Source: Amaurobius ferox
Lineage: Eukaryota > Arthropoda > Arachnida > Araneae > Amaurobiidae
Reading direction: 5' to 3'
DNA: 64,000 nt
Assembly: GCA_951213105.1 (NCBI GenBank)
Contig: OX578155.1
Coordinates: 36,308,484 to 36,372,483, forward strand
Under the pieces are notes generated by a model, which was not told the DNA's origin, ran no database searches, and saw nothing but the letters and a program-made list of their open reading frames with translations. A program made the position numbers and the translations under genes. This document shows, in pieces, positions 43,518-55,749 of the stretch; position 1 is the stretch's first letter; every line of letters starts with the position of its first letter.

Positions 43518-46060
43518 GTCACCCGATGTGACGTCACCCAACGTCAATACCGACGACCAATAGTAGCTTCAGAGAACTGCGCCTGTGCACGGAGATTGTA
43601 GTTTATAATACGAACTCATCATCACTCAGCTGTTAAATTTACTTTCGTATACTAGTATTATTAGATAGTTTAGAAAATTAAATTCTAAGTTATAGTTGAT
43701 GCTTAAAATGAACTACGCCTGTGCAAGGAGTATTTTGTTTTAATGACGATCTCGGTATTATTCAAGGAGATTTAAATATATTTAAATCTCCTTCGTATTA
43801 TTGGATAACATAGAATATTAAACTCTATAATTGATGGCTAGATGTGATATATAAATAAAATTTAGTCATTTTGAGAGCCACGTGTCAATGGCACCTAACT
43901 AATTTTCCCCATTTGAAAAATTGTTCTACATAAATGCAATTTAAAAATTATTTGCTTTGTTTATATTATGCAACTCACAAAATCAAACTTCTTTTATTAG
44001 TCATGCATTAATTAGATTGTCAAAATGAAACATTATTCCTTGCAACATTTAAGTTGTCAAGTTCAATTTAAAATTCACAATCATGTGCAAATTCCTATAA
44101 TATACTAAATGACATTGTTAATCAAAATATTCTATTAAAATATTTAATTTAATACTCCTAAAAAGAAGTTAAAGAATATCTGTTCTAGCTGCACAAAATT
44201 ATCTTCACGAGCAGATCTGAAGAATAAAATGTCCTGGTCTTGTTTGCAAACAAATTTACAAAATATATGAAGTTGAATAAATATATGCAAACTAAAAGAG
44301 CTAAAACTGTATAGGACCCATACTACAACTTATGAGTTTCTAAAATCTTTACCAAAATAAAACAGATGACGTAATAAATTGAAAATATCAATAATTCCGT
44401 AATCTTAAAACCTAAAAGGTCGTAATCGATTCCAATATATGCCAAAATATGTGCTAATATACTTGTACTGCTTATATTCTCATAGGGTAGAAGCAGCAAC
44501 GTATGCTTGAGGGAGGGGGGCAGGCCCCCTTACTTTTCAAGGCTTTTTATTGTTATGCGTATTTTTCATTTAAAATAACCCTGGCGTAAGCAAATGCTAA
44601 AAAGTTGCCCTCCCCACACACACACACTTTCTAGAGTCAGGATAAGCCACCGAGTAGAAGATATACCCATGCATTTGTAGAAGATTACTCTGTACTACGT
44701 ACAATATATGAGATTCAAGAATTTTTGCAAAAATAAAACAATGACATAATAAACTGAAAATATCAATAATAATAATGTTTAAATCTGAAGACCATAATTG
44801 ATATAATCCAGTCAAAAATGCAATATCGGTGAAATTTATTTTATATATATACCTTTATTATTTAAATCGGAAAGGATTTAATAAAAATCATCTGCCATAT
44901 AAACAAATCAGATTTAAATTTGTTGCTAAACGACATGATAAAATTTTCTTCAAACAAATTGGCGGAAAAATTATCATCTGCTTAATGCTATATGAAAGGT
45001 TTAATTGTTAGTTTTTAATTAATATCTGGGCAACCCCTGGTCTTAGAAACTCAAAACATGGACTAAATTTTAAGTCAGGATATTTCAAGGCTATCTACAA
45101 AATTTCATTTAAATTCGGTTCAATTCTTCTCCCATAATGATGAGACACACATACAGACAGATTTTCAATTTTATTTATATAGATTTAGAGAAATAGATTG
45201 ATAAAAATAAGCAAAATGAGTAAACTTGCATTTCATATCTATTAAAAGTCTGCATTTGGATAATTTTAATCCAGAATCAGTCATTCATAAATGATATGTT
45301 TCAGCTGACAAATGTAAATATGTCAGTAGCTAGGAAGAAATTGTTATCTACTCAAAAATTTTACACAATTTTGTATTTTTGTTATTTTCTTACATATCAT
45401 TATCAGTAGGAATGTACTAAAATTTGTATTTACACAAGACTTTACAGTTATATGCATATTTATGTTATTTTATATTTTTGACATAGCAATTGCATAATCT
45501 ATATAGAGAAAATTGAAAATCTGTCTGTCTGTCTCATTATCATGGTAGAAAGGCTGAACCGAACTTAATGAAATTTTATGGGGTAACATTGGAATAACTC
45601 CACTTAAAATTTAGTACATGTTTCGAGTTTCTAAGACCAGGGGGTTGTCTAAATATTAAGATATTAATTAAAAACGAACAATTAAACCTCCCATAGAGAT
45701 AACATTATGCAGACTATATTTCTTCCACCAATTTATTTGAAGAAAATTATGTCATGTCACTTAGCAATGGATTTAAATCCAATGTGTTTATGCAGCAGAA
45801 GAGGTTTAATTAAATCTTTTCCGATTTAAATAATAAAGATATGTATACGTATGAAATAAATTTCATTGATATTGCATTTTTGACTGGATTATATCAGTTA
45901 CGGTCATTATTATTATTGATATTTTTGGGGTTTATTGATAGTTTCAATTTATTATGTCATTGTTTTATTTTGGCAAAAATTGTTGTAACTTGTAATACGT
46001 AGTACGGAAAATCTTCTACAAATGCATGGGTATATCTTCTAATCTGTGAGAATATGTTAT
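43518..46060 (-). repeat. Dispersed repeat H, copy 2, uninterrupted
   Basis: Reverse complement of copy 1 (14390-15363 plus 23909-25381), here without the P-like element; the single ATCCTGAC target is at 45074-45081. It contains two Helitron-like 5' ends facing away from each other (about 45187 leftward, 45497 rightward), so 44640-45187 and 45497-46060 form a ~550-bp imperfect inverted repeat around a ~310-bp spacer. A G-run occurs near 44512. No transposase or helicase coding was seen. Part of an unclassified or chimeric Helitron-related family. Confidence 0.75.
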
Positions 46061-46228
46061 ATCTTGTATTCATTTTACATAGGTAACATTTTAAAATCTC
46101 ATGTATTTCACCCATTCTTCGTATTTTTATGTGAAACTATTTTATTTTATTCACCAATAAATAAAACTTATTGAAATGGAAGTTATGAAAATGCGAACAT
46201 ACCTGAATAATTTTGAAAATCATTATCA

Positions 46229-47175
46229 TGTTTTATTACTTTCCTCATATATATAATGTATAAGGAAAGTATTGTGACGGTGTCGAAAATTCGAATTCGA
46301 GTTTTCGACGGGAGAGCACGTTTCAAGCATCACTGATCACGAATCAATAATTTTTGAAGTGATGTCTCTGTGTGTGGTGTGTGTGTGTGTGAAAGTATGT
46401 GTGTGTCAGTGATTCTGTGGAGACGATAACTGACGAACGAATGGACCGATTCGAACCAAATTTGGTACAAAAATCACAATCCATAAACACTGGAAGCCTA
46501 TTGTTTTTATACGCAATCGAATGTTCAGAAGCCTCCTAAATTTTCGAATGAAATTTTGAAAAAAATTTAAAAAATCAAAACCACTAACAAAGTTATGCAA
46601 ATAGACATTTCTTATGTAATTTTTCATTAGAAAACGATTGACATAAATTTTAGAACGCTAACATGAACCATTCTCGAGATATTGTACATTTTTTAAAAAA
46701 ATTACCAAAAAGTCATATAAAATAAAAATAAAAATCCTATTGAGAAACATGTTCACTTTTCATATGTAATACCATGCGATAAATTGGGTGACGTCATTCT
46801 TGTGGATCTAGCTCGTTCCATTCATGAAAAAAGACACTTTAAGTAATACTTTTGTATTTGTACGCCAATAGTCATTTATCTGCTGTAAGAATAACTTATT
46901 TCTTAATGCATAACGCTTGGCGAGATTTTGGCGACGAGTTTGGCGGAATCTCGCCAACTTGGCGACTTTTTGAAATGTTGCCAAATTAACGAAAATCCCA
47001 TCAAATGGATAAAAATGACTCTAAATCAATGAAAATGACGACTAATTGTCGAAAATTCAATATCTTGGAAAGAATATTAGTATCTACTATAAGAAAAACC
47101 TATTTTTTTACTGAAAAAGTAGTAAATTCATTACATTATATAAGGAAAGTCATGTGTTGCCCACATCAGATTTCT
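46229..47175 (+). repeat. Unclassified dispersed repeat E, copy 2
   Basis: Aligns end to end with 39629-40592 in the same orientation. A (GT)n tract at about 46375-46400 is expanded relative to copy 1. Its right end overlaps the last codons of the zinc-finger fragment that reads toward it on the minus strand. Confidence 0.75.
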
Positions 47176-47456
47176 TCTTCCATGCCATGAACAGTGTGCA
47201 AATGATTGCGAAAATCATCCGACTTCTGTGCTGTAAAATTACAATTTATTTCTTTACAAACATAATTTGCTTTTTCAGCAATTGGTGAACATTTTTTTTT
47301 AAGTCTGTAAAAGGTAGATTTACTAGAAAATATCTTTTTGCAATTGCAAATTTTAGAAAACTTTTCCGTTTTCTGTGAGTTTTTGGCTTGTGAAGTGTTT
47401 GGCCCATCCTTAAGCTTTAGATCAATATTCATATTTCTCAAAAAGAAAAAATTCAC
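47166..47456 (-). pseudogene. Zinc-finger-like coding fragment truncated by repeat E
   Basis: A 96-codon minus frame with a CNCKKIFSSKSTFYRLKKKC pair of Cys pairs and then VCKEINCNFTAQKSDDFRNH...VHG, a C-x4-C-x12-H-x4-H finger. The frame closes within the edge of repeat E, and no continuation is seen upstream beyond 47456, where GC-rich sequence begins. It could be one exon of a spliced host zinc-finger gene cut by the repeat, or a gene fragment carried by a mobile element. Confidence 0.4.
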
Positions 47457-47469
47457 GAAACTTAAATTT

Positions 47470-47951
47470 GCCGCGAATGCTAAATAAAAACTCCGCTAAC
47501 CAGAATCAAAGTGAACCCAACGTCTCAAGGACTCAAGGACGGGGTTTTACGGAGTGCCCAGGAGGGGAAAGAATTCCCCCCTTTAAACTCCGGACGAAAA
47601 GGAAAAGAGATACGAAAAAGGAAACATATGTGAAAGAATTTACATCTGAAGGAGTGCTTGGGGGGGGGGGGGCTCGACCGAAGTCGGGCCCTTCCCCAAG
47701 TCTGCAGAGGAGGAGAAAGGGCTAGGGCCCAAGCAGGCGCCTAGCAAGATAAAAAGTAGGGGTAGAAGAGGGGCGCCCCGAAGGACGCAGGGTCTTGAGC
47801 TTGAGACAGGGGGGGGGGGGTACCGAACATTACAAAAAAAAGTTTAAAGGTTCGTCGAAAAACGCGAATTCCCAAAAGCAAGGGAGGGGCACGGTAAAAC
47901 TAGAGTTCTGAGCAACAACAAACGGGGGGGGGGGGGAGCTGCAAAACAATG
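47470..47951 (-). other. GC-rich non-coding tail of a Jockey-type fragment with three long G runs
   Basis: Composition changes sharply from the AT-rich surroundings. Runs of 12 or more G occur at about 47651, 47808 and 47924. It lies directly 3' (on the minus strand) of the Jockey-type ORF fragment ending at 47952, so it is probably that element's 3' UTR. Open frames here, such as 47468-47725, are low-complexity and unsupported. Confidence 0.45.
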
Positions 47952-48392
47952 TTAGATACGGCGGCCCCGTGGGGGGCGCAGGAATGCATTCTTGGGGCGG
48001 CGCCACAGCAACGCCCTCGGGCGCTTACGCGCCTTTGGGTGTGCCGGGTTATACCCCGGTATGCTATCTAACGTGGGATTGCTTACTCCACTGAGACCTC
48101 TGAGAAAATTTTGAGCTAAATTTTGAATATGTTCTAAAAAGGGTCGAATGTTGAGGTCCCTATGCAGAACTTCCAGCCGGACGTAACTCGGCAACCTGAC
48201 AAACGAACGAAGTGCAATGTTTTGCACAACTTGAAGCTTCCTAAGGTGAGTCTCCGCTGCGGTTCCCCAGATAGGAGATCCGTACGTCATAATTGGACGT
48301 ATGCAGGCTTTGTACAGCAATAACTTATTTCTTGTTGACAGGCGGCTGTTTCCAGCCAAAAGAGGGCGCATAAGGGCGAGTGCAGACTTCAC
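47952..48392 (-). pseudogene. Jockey-clade reverse transcriptase C-terminal fragment, different family from the main LINE
   Basis: 146 codons including LLLYKACIRPIMTYGSPIWG, LQVVQNIALRSFVRLPSYVR and LHRDLNIRPFLEHIQNLAQN, the conserved C-terminal end of Jockey-type RT proteins. It is clearly distinct in sequence and GC content from the LINE copies A-D. Only the region after the catalytic core survives, a typical 5' truncation. The fragment begins at about 48395, where unrelated sequence starts. Confidence 0.8.
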
Positions 48393-48467
48393 TTTCTGGC
48401 AATGAACCCAACGTCATCGGCTACGTCAATCGCTTCATCGTCAGTAGTGGTTCCTTGTTGGTCGAAT

Positions 48468-48499
48468 CGGAGTGGGTCCGGTGCTATTTATCCGCTCGT
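48468..48499 (+). repeat. 32-bp segment identical to 27010-27041
   Basis: See the partner site. Here it lies between the Jockey fragment and AT-rich sequence and is followed by AAACCCTGCAGCAC. Confidence 0.6.
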
Positions 48500-48689
48500 A
48501 AAACCCTGCAGCACAAAAGTTTTGCTTTTTATTCGCGGAACTCTATGTTTTTCTTGCAGTTTCTCTTTTTACGCCGGTTTATAAAGTAAATTTCTCGATT
48601 TAAAGGAATAAATTACATGATCTACGATTTCATGTAGGAATGGAGGCTCGATTGACAAAGGTCGTAGATAAACTTTTTTATCAGTTTGT

Positions 48690-49077
48690 AACGAAAGTAG
48701 CTTTAATTCATTTTTTGAAATTAAAATTAAATTTAACCACGTGTTATAGAATTGACGATGAAATTTATTTTTAACATATACTAGCGAGAGCTAGCAAGTA
48801 GCTAGAAAGTAGCTTTAATTCATTTTTTGAAATTAAAATTAAATTTAACCACATGTTATAGAATTGACGATGAAATTTATTTTTAACATTGCAACATGTT
48901 TAAAAATCAAATATCTGTTATTTTCATTTTACTCATGAAAATTCTAATGTTAAATAATGTTTTTTAATATTTTTGTATCAGCACACATATCTTAATATAC
49001 TAGCGAGAGCTCTACCCCCCCCCCCCCCCCACCTCGACACACACCACGAATCAAAATGGAAATGTGTATCTTTACTA
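48690..49077 (+). repeat. 106-bp tandem duplication plus C19 run
   Basis: GAAAGTAGCTTTAATTCATT through GAAATTTATTTTTAACAT is present twice, at about 48697-48780 and 48803-48895, joined by ATACTAGCGAGAGCTAGCAA. The ATACTAGCGAGAGCT motif returns at about 48996, just before a run of 19 C (49014-49032). The CTAG motifs hint at Helitron-like ends but I could not define an element. Confidence 0.6.
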
Positions 49078-49289
49078 TTAACCCTTTCGCGACGAGCGGC
49101 ACACCCACGCGCCAGCTGCGAACTTGCATTCAAGGACGAATGGCACGCCCTCGGGCCGGAGGAAATTTTACCCTAAAGGACGACTGGCACGTATTGGTGT
49201 TTCTACGTAGAACGTTTTAATTTGAATGTATTTGTCTCAAAATCTGCTACCGGTGCCAGCAATTCAATCATTCCTCTGAGAATTGCAGC

Positions 49290-50138
49290 ATGCCACCAAA
49301 GTGCCTTAAGTGTGCTGAAGAACACTTCACACGTGACTGCCAAAGACCAAGGACAGAGAAGGCAACGTGTGCTAACTGCAATGGAGATCACCCGGCGAAC
49401 TTCAGGCAATGCCCGAAGAACCCCTGGAACAGAGGAAAGGCACCGGGGTATGCCCCCCTCCCCCCAAAAATCAGATACCCCCTTGGAGGCAAAAGGCCCT
49501 CGGTCTAAACCCTCAGACACCCCATCAGGACTCCTCGCACTCTGTGCCACAGGTTAAAAGAACTCAAACTTCAGCACCTACCAGATCGGTGCAAGAGCAG
49601 GCCCCTAAACCTTCGACCTCCAGAGAAATGACTGTGGAGGAAGTGAGAATAGCTCATGAAGACATAAATCAGAGGATAGCAATTGATAAAGCCGCCAAAA
49701 AGGCAAGAGAAGCAAAACAAAGATTAGAAAAAAAGGTTCAGGAATGGCAGAAAACTAAACGCGCCCGAGAAGAGCTCGCGCAAACACAGCAGTTAGACAA
49801 ATCGGCTGAAAAAAGAACAAAAGACTACCGAGGTCCAAAAGAATACTCACAAAACAGATCAAACCGCGGTTGAGGCTGAGGAAATTGTAGCTGAGACTGA
49901 GGAAATGGAAGCTGAGACTGAACTTGCTGATAAATCCAATGATGAAAAGATGGATGAAATCCTCAACCTCGTCAGAGGATTTATCAGTATGTTCAACCTA
50001 GATGATATAAAACATCTGTTGATGCAGCTTGCTGAGTTAATTCAAAAAAAGAGCGATCCAATGCAAATGGTCTTTGAGGCTTTTAAATTAATCGCGGAAT
50101 TTAATAAAAACAGTGAGAAACAAACCCGCCATGAATAG
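49290..50138 (+). pseudogene. LINE copy D ORF1 3' part with conserved CCCAAAA shift site
   Basis: The 0 frame carries CLKCAEEHFTRDC and CANCNGDHPANFRQC and stops at 49508. The CCCAAAA heptamer is at 49463-49469, in the same X XXY YYZ phase as in copy B. The -1 frame is open from before the heptamer to 49873, where one extra base (near 49815) breaks it; coding resumes at 49905-50138 and ends on the TAG that overlaps the ORF2 ATG. Confidence 0.8.
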
Positions 50139-52810
50139 GTCCCAAAAAGAAAGTTTTAAAATAATATTTTGGAATGCGAACGGCATATCTCCAAGAATAA
50201 ATGAACTTAGGAGCTACGTAAATGAAAATGATGTAGATGCCCTGCTAATCCAGGAAACTAAAGTTAGAGAAAACAAAAAACTAAATATAGCAAACTATAA
50301 TAGCTATCATACCCTTAGCTCAAATATAACTGCTAGAAATCCCCATGGAGGAACAGCAATATATATTAAAAGTAATATTCCCCACGAGGAAATAAACAAC
50401 ATAAATCTTCAAGGTATAGAAAATACTAGTATAAAAATTAAAATAAATAATGTAAACCCATTTATCCTAACTTCAATATATGTCAAAAACATGAGTGGTA
50501 TAAATGTAGCTGCGCAGCTGGAACTGCTTTTCTCGCGATATCCAAACACAATACTCGCGGGCGACTTCAATGCACACCACCGAGCGTGGGGCAGCAGGAG
50601 AGCCAACACACGCGGTACACAGATACATAGATTGCTAAACACAACAAACACTGACATCATTGCACCGACGAGACCAACCTGCTTCTCAGGTGCCAATGGC
50701 TCATTCATAGACTTTGTCCTAACGAGAAACATAGAATACGCTCACACAATTGATACCCTGGATGAATTCGACTCGGATCATCTACCGGTACTGGTGACAT
50801 TCGATTTGAACACTCCCCTTCCAGCCTCTCTGGGACAAGAGAGGGTGAACTGGAACGTATTCAAAAGAGCACTTTTCGAGCCGCATTTAGCAGTACCCAA
50901 CATTATGAGCACGGCGGATATTGACTCTGCCACGCACACACTCACAACAGAAATCAGGAGAGCTATTGCATCTGCCACAACACATCGTGAGTCATCAAAA
51001 ATGCCAACACTTTCCCATCATGTCAAACAGTTAGTTAAACAGAGAAATAGAATGCGTAAGACATGGCAGGCTAATAGAGACCCTACCCTCAAAAGGGAGC
51101 TTAATAGACTTACGTGTAAAGTCAGTGAAAAAATTGTCGCAGAAAAGCAGCAACAGTATAAAAAATTAATCGAATCCCTTAGCCAGGAAGACGTATCGCT
51201 CTGGCAATTCGCTAAAAGACTCAGAAAACCTCAAATTAAACTCCCGCCACTAAATAGATGGCGCTAATATCGCGTACTCAGACGAAGAAAAGGCAGAGGC
51301 GCTTGCTAGGCATAACGAAAAGCAATTTGAACCAAACTACGATCTAATGTATCAGGACACCCTAAGAATGATTAGGCAAACTCTAAACAATTTCAGGAAT
51401 TCCCCGGTCACGGCTGAGATTAACCCAGCTACCCCGCAAGAGATAGTAGAGATTATCAAAAACCGTAAAAGCCCAGGGCACGACAAAATCAGGAATATCG
51501 CGGTAAAAAACCTACCCTTATATATAATATTTTACTTGACCATCTTAATAAATAAAATACTAGAACTAAATTATTTCCCCAAAGAATGGAAGTAAGCGAT
51601 AATTATAGCGATCCATAAACCTGGTGAGGATGCCTCAATTCCAGCCAACCTCAGACCAATCAGTTTGTTGCCGACACTTAGTAAAATTACTGAGAAAATA
51701 ATTCTTAAGAGACTGAACACGCACCTTAGTGAGAATGACATTATCATTCCGGAGCAGTTTGGATTTCGGCCAAAACACTCCACCACTCATCAATTGCTGA
51801 GAGTGGTAGAGTACATTTCTTCTGGTTTTAATAATAAGACACCCACAGCTGCGATTTTTCTTGACATCCAAAAAGCCTTTGATAAAGTGTGGCATTGTGG
51901 ATCAGCTTACAAATTGATCACTCTAAAAGTCCCTGACGCACTTGTCAAACTTTTAATTTCATACCTAAATAACAGACACTTTCAAGTCAGAGTAAAAAAT
52001 AACTTATCTACACCCAAGCTCATTAAAAGTAGTGTACCGCAAGGATCCATCCTGGGCCCGACACTCTTTAACATATATCTAAATGACATTCCCAGGACCC
52101 CAGACACGGAGCTGGCACTCTATGCAGACGACAGCGCGATACTTGCAAAACACCCTTACGTCTCAGTAATGCACAGACAGCTACAACAACACTTAGACAT
52201 ACTCCAAACATGGCTGGAAAAATGGCGAATAAAATTAAATCCCAATAAATGTCATTGGATTTATTTCTCAAGAAAACGTAAACCTCCGCCTCCTCTGTAC
52301 ATAAACAACCATGCCCTAAAAGCGGAAAAATCTACTAAATACCTAGGTGTACCGATAGACTCCCACCTAACTTGGAAACTGCACGTAACGAACATAATCA
52401 AAAAAGCGTATATAACCATAGGAGCCTTATACCCAATGATAGGAAACGGAAATCTAAGTTATCAAAATAAACTCCTAATTTATAAATCGGTCATCAGCCC
52501 GGGAATGCTGTATGCAGCACCCGTATGGTGATATGCCTGTAAAACTACCATAGACTTATTAGAGACAAGACAAAACAAAACCCTAAGGATTATAAGGAAA
52601 GCCCCTAGATACTTAAGAAACTCGGTAATTAGGAAAGACTTCAAAATAAAAACTGTTAGAGCCCAAATCAAAAAGCTAGCGCTTAAATTCTACAAAAATC
52701 TGCCATCTGTCCCAAATGAACTATTATTTAATCTGCATGACTATGATCATCGCAAGGCTAAATCTCGTAAGAGACCCCGCTCGGTACTTAACTTTGATAT
52801 TCGGTACTAG
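50131..52810 (+). pseudogene. LINE copy D ORF2 (endonuclease and RT) with several stops
   Basis: ATG 50131 overlaps the ORF1 TAG. The endonuclease motifs (NANGI, LLIQETKV, LAGDFNAHHRAWGS, DSDHLPV) and RT motifs (FLDIQKAFDKVWH, LALYADDSAIL) are present. Lesions differ from copy B: an added base near 51255, a small deletion near 51450 (LK lost, in phase), AAG TAA at about 51594 where copy B has GAA, and a TGG TGA nonsense at about 52530. The protein is dead, but sequence divergence from copy B is low. Confidence 0.9.
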
Positions 52811-53464
52811 GAACGTCCCACCTTAATCAGTTGATATTAAAGAAAACTCGCGATCTTTGGTTTTCTACAAAATGTTTAAAATCCTAAACTGCTAAAATGC
52901 TAGGTTACCCTCAGATCTGCATCAACCCCCCCCCCCCCCCAAACTGCTTAAACTCTTAATGTGCAACAAACTGCCACACTAGGAGCTAGGACAAATAACA
53001 AAAACAGTAAATCAAAAACCTCGAACCTCCAACTATGGACCAATGAAATAATGTCACAGTATGAAGATAAGAACCACACCTAGAGATTGGAGATTAAAGG
53101 CGCTTCGCGCCTGGTGCTCTGTTCTGGACGAAACTCTATGAGAATGTATTTGTCTCCTAGATGGCGTTAAATGCCCGTGGAAGCAACTTAAATGTATTTT
53201 GTAGATGTTTGACCTTGGCACAAGGAGAATCCAATGAATTATTTCTCCATTTGGAGGGATGAAACATGGTTCTGTAGCGTAAGCAGACTTCTCGCAGCAT
53301 AAACAATTTTATAATTGAGTTCCGGGTCTCGTTCTGATTTTGTCTTTTATTGATTTCGTTGTTGAATTAGAGGAATATAAGAGAGTATTTTTTTTTTTGA
53401 GTGGGTGGGGAAGGGGGGGGGGGTACAGGAATGTGTGGCAATGAAATTATTATATTATTTATGT

Positions 53465-53825
53465 TCTCATGGAAAGGAAGGCAGGGATTTCGTTAATGTA
53501 TCCCATCGAAAAGGTCCAGATATGGAATAAAATATATAAATCGTCAGAATCGGAATGAGGCTATAAATGGAATTTCCTTGTGTATACTGGAAAGGACACG
53601 GGATTACCAAGCTCTGATGGTGGGTATGGAGAACGCGTTGTGAAAACATTTCTAGGTGAACTTTTAGGAAAAGGATATACTTTGTATTTGGATAAAATTT
53701 TTACCTCTCCTGTACTTGCAAAGTATTTGTTGTCTAAGAATACGCATGTATGTGGTACAGTTTTAAAAAATCGGAAGGACATGCCAAAGAATTATCCATC
53801 TGTACCTAAAACATATATACACTAA
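53465..53825 (+). pseudogene. piggyBac transposase fragment
   Basis: Successive frames encode SWKGRQGFR, then CIPSKRSRYGIK, then after a shift GYKWNFLVYTGKD and GKGYTLYLDKIFTSPVLAKY...KNTHVCGTVLKNRKDMPKNY. These match consecutive blocks of the piggyBac DDD domain; the LDKIFTSP Asp corresponds to the conserved VDNFYTS catalytic Asp. The N-terminal half, the last catalytic Asp and the C-terminal Cys-rich domain are missing. An in-frame TAA and at least one frameshift confirm inactivity. Confidence 0.85.
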
Positions 53826-54067
53826 AATTTTTAATATTTTGATAAAAGAAAATTTGTATAAAAATATACATGAAATTGAAAATAAGTATTTCCTTTCTTC
53901 CTGAAAAAAGTAGAATGCTATGTTGAACGGGTGATTTTTAGTGAATTTTTTTCGAGAGTTAGGCTTAGCGCAAAAAAATAGCCGTCTTTTGGGCACATTT
54001 CGGAAACGAAGCGCTTCGTCCTTTGGGCCACGGTAGTTTCGGAATGCCGCCGTCCCGAAAGGGTTAA

Positions 54068-54727
54068 TGTGTACAGAGATCAGTTCGAATAAAAAATAAC
54101 AGTTGTAGACGTAACTTAAATATGAAATAAATTTTAAATCATCAGTTCAGAAAAAATATATTGTTTCTCAACAAAGGGAAAATGAAGATTTTAACCTAAT
54201 GCTGATGTAACACAATGCATAATGTGATTTTTTAGAATTTTTTTTTAAATATAAAACATATTCTTTTTAACTCAGGGCACCTGTTCCTGAAAAACCATGG
54301 TTCAAACCAACAAGCTCTGTTTTTAACTGCATTAGTATACTATTCTCAGTCTGAACTCACTTATGATTAAACTATTAAAAGTAAAATATTTGCAAATTAC
54401 TTACTAATTTTAACTGTACAATACTCCCAAGATAAGTATCTTTATCACATTTGTGACCATTCATACAAGTGATGTTATGGATCAATACTGACCCTTTTTT
54501 TATAGTTTGAATTCCTTTACTCTATAAAAATAACTCTTGGTGACATTTTTATACATATGTATATATATACACACACACATTGAAGGGGGCATATTTTGAA
54601 CAGACGAGGGAAGAGTTTTGCGGGGGAAATTTATCTAAAATTAATTAAAATGCAGGTTTACAATATCATCATGGAGAGATGTGCCAAAAATGTTTCAGTG
54701 GTTGGTGTGAACACCCCCCCCCCAATC

Positions 54728-54771
<44 letters not shown>

Positions 54772-55741
54772 TGATGAGATAATGTTAGTTTGACTGTGAA
54801 ACAAAAATTTGGCTTTATAACAGCTTAGATGTAACTTCGCAAGTGTTTCATATCCTTTCGAAGGCGATGTTTAAAATTTAACCAGTATTTGAGAATAAAT
54901 TCACGAAACATTGGTAACATTTTATTACATAAACTGATAAAACAAAATTTTAAAAAAAGAATAAATCTTACATATATTATTATATTAAATAATATTTTGT
55001 GTATTCTACACATGAATAGATTCAAAATCATGAAGGTGATGGAATATCTAAGAATTACCGAAGCGTTACTGAAATGTTTAGTTTCAAACCCTCAACATAT
55101 ACTTTTTAATATTTTTTCTTATTTTTAAACTATGGATCAAAGGTTAGCAATCTTTCCACATTGTTAATTTATACTTCTAACATTTTATATTGACTTAAAT
55201 TTATATTTCTCAGCAGGTATTGATGTTCAACAGTATCGGTACAACTAATTTTGAAAAACAAAAAACAAATTATAGAGTTACTGAAAAATAATTTTTTTAT
55301 TTTTAGCGACCAATTAAACTTTTCAATTAAAAGGTTGTGATTGCTAAATTCACCAATGCCTATTACTTTAATTGGATGATGCATTCACGATTTTCATTTA
55401 TGAGCTTTTAAATTTTTTGTATACTATATATCTACCAATTAAATATGCTTGGTGTTCATAATTTGATATGCATTTAAATTTTGATGTGAAATTTGCAATT
55501 CAATCATTTTCTCTTTTAACATTAGCAAGAATATTCTAAATAACTTTCACTATGAACTATGCAATTTATAAGTGTAGTTTAAACATAATACCACATATAC
55601 AAGTGAAATTAGATTATGACTTGAATTATAATTTCATTGGATAGTTAGTCTGAAAGTGAAGACAAATCAAAAGAATTATAAACTGGATGCGAGGATAAAT
55701 GTAATAGGGCATGCGGACAAATGTGTGTATTTACTTTACTC
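54068..55741. other. No gene recognised; (TA)n microsatellite at about 54729-54766
   Basis: AT-rich sequence with a C9 run next to a TA-repeat. Short open frames are low complexity. Nothing is shared with the other repeats in the window as far as I can see. Confidence 0.4.
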
Positions 55742-55749
55742 TACCCAGG

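Larger units (their letters stand above)
49239..53141 (+). mobile_element. Jockey-like LINE copy D, 5'-truncated, 15-bp target duplication
   Basis: Flanked by GAATGTATTTGTCTC at 49224-49238 and 53142-53156, inside the piggyBac remnant. It begins within ORF1 just before the zinc knuckles and runs to the standard 3' end CTCTATGA. It is very similar to copy B (inverted relative to it). A C18 run replaces a G6 tract in the 3' UTR (about 52927). Confidence 0.93.
49082..54063 (+). mobile_element. piggyBac remnant with TTAA duplication, interrupted by LINE copy D
   Basis: TTAA lies at 49078-49081 and 54064-54067. The ends CCCTTTCGCGACGAGCGGCA and (reverse complement of the right side) CCCTTTCGGGACGGCGGCA are the CCCTTT-type inverted ends of piggyBac. 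A transposase remnant lies at 53465-53825. Without the LINE the element is about 1.07 kb, so it was internally deleted before or after the LINE inserted. G-run sequence (53400-53430) lies inside it. Confidence 0.88.

Noticed and set aside
47468..47725. 85-codon plus-strand frame rich in Gly, Arg and Pro
   Set aside because: Low-complexity translation of a GC-rich, G-run-containing LINE tail; no homologous pattern.
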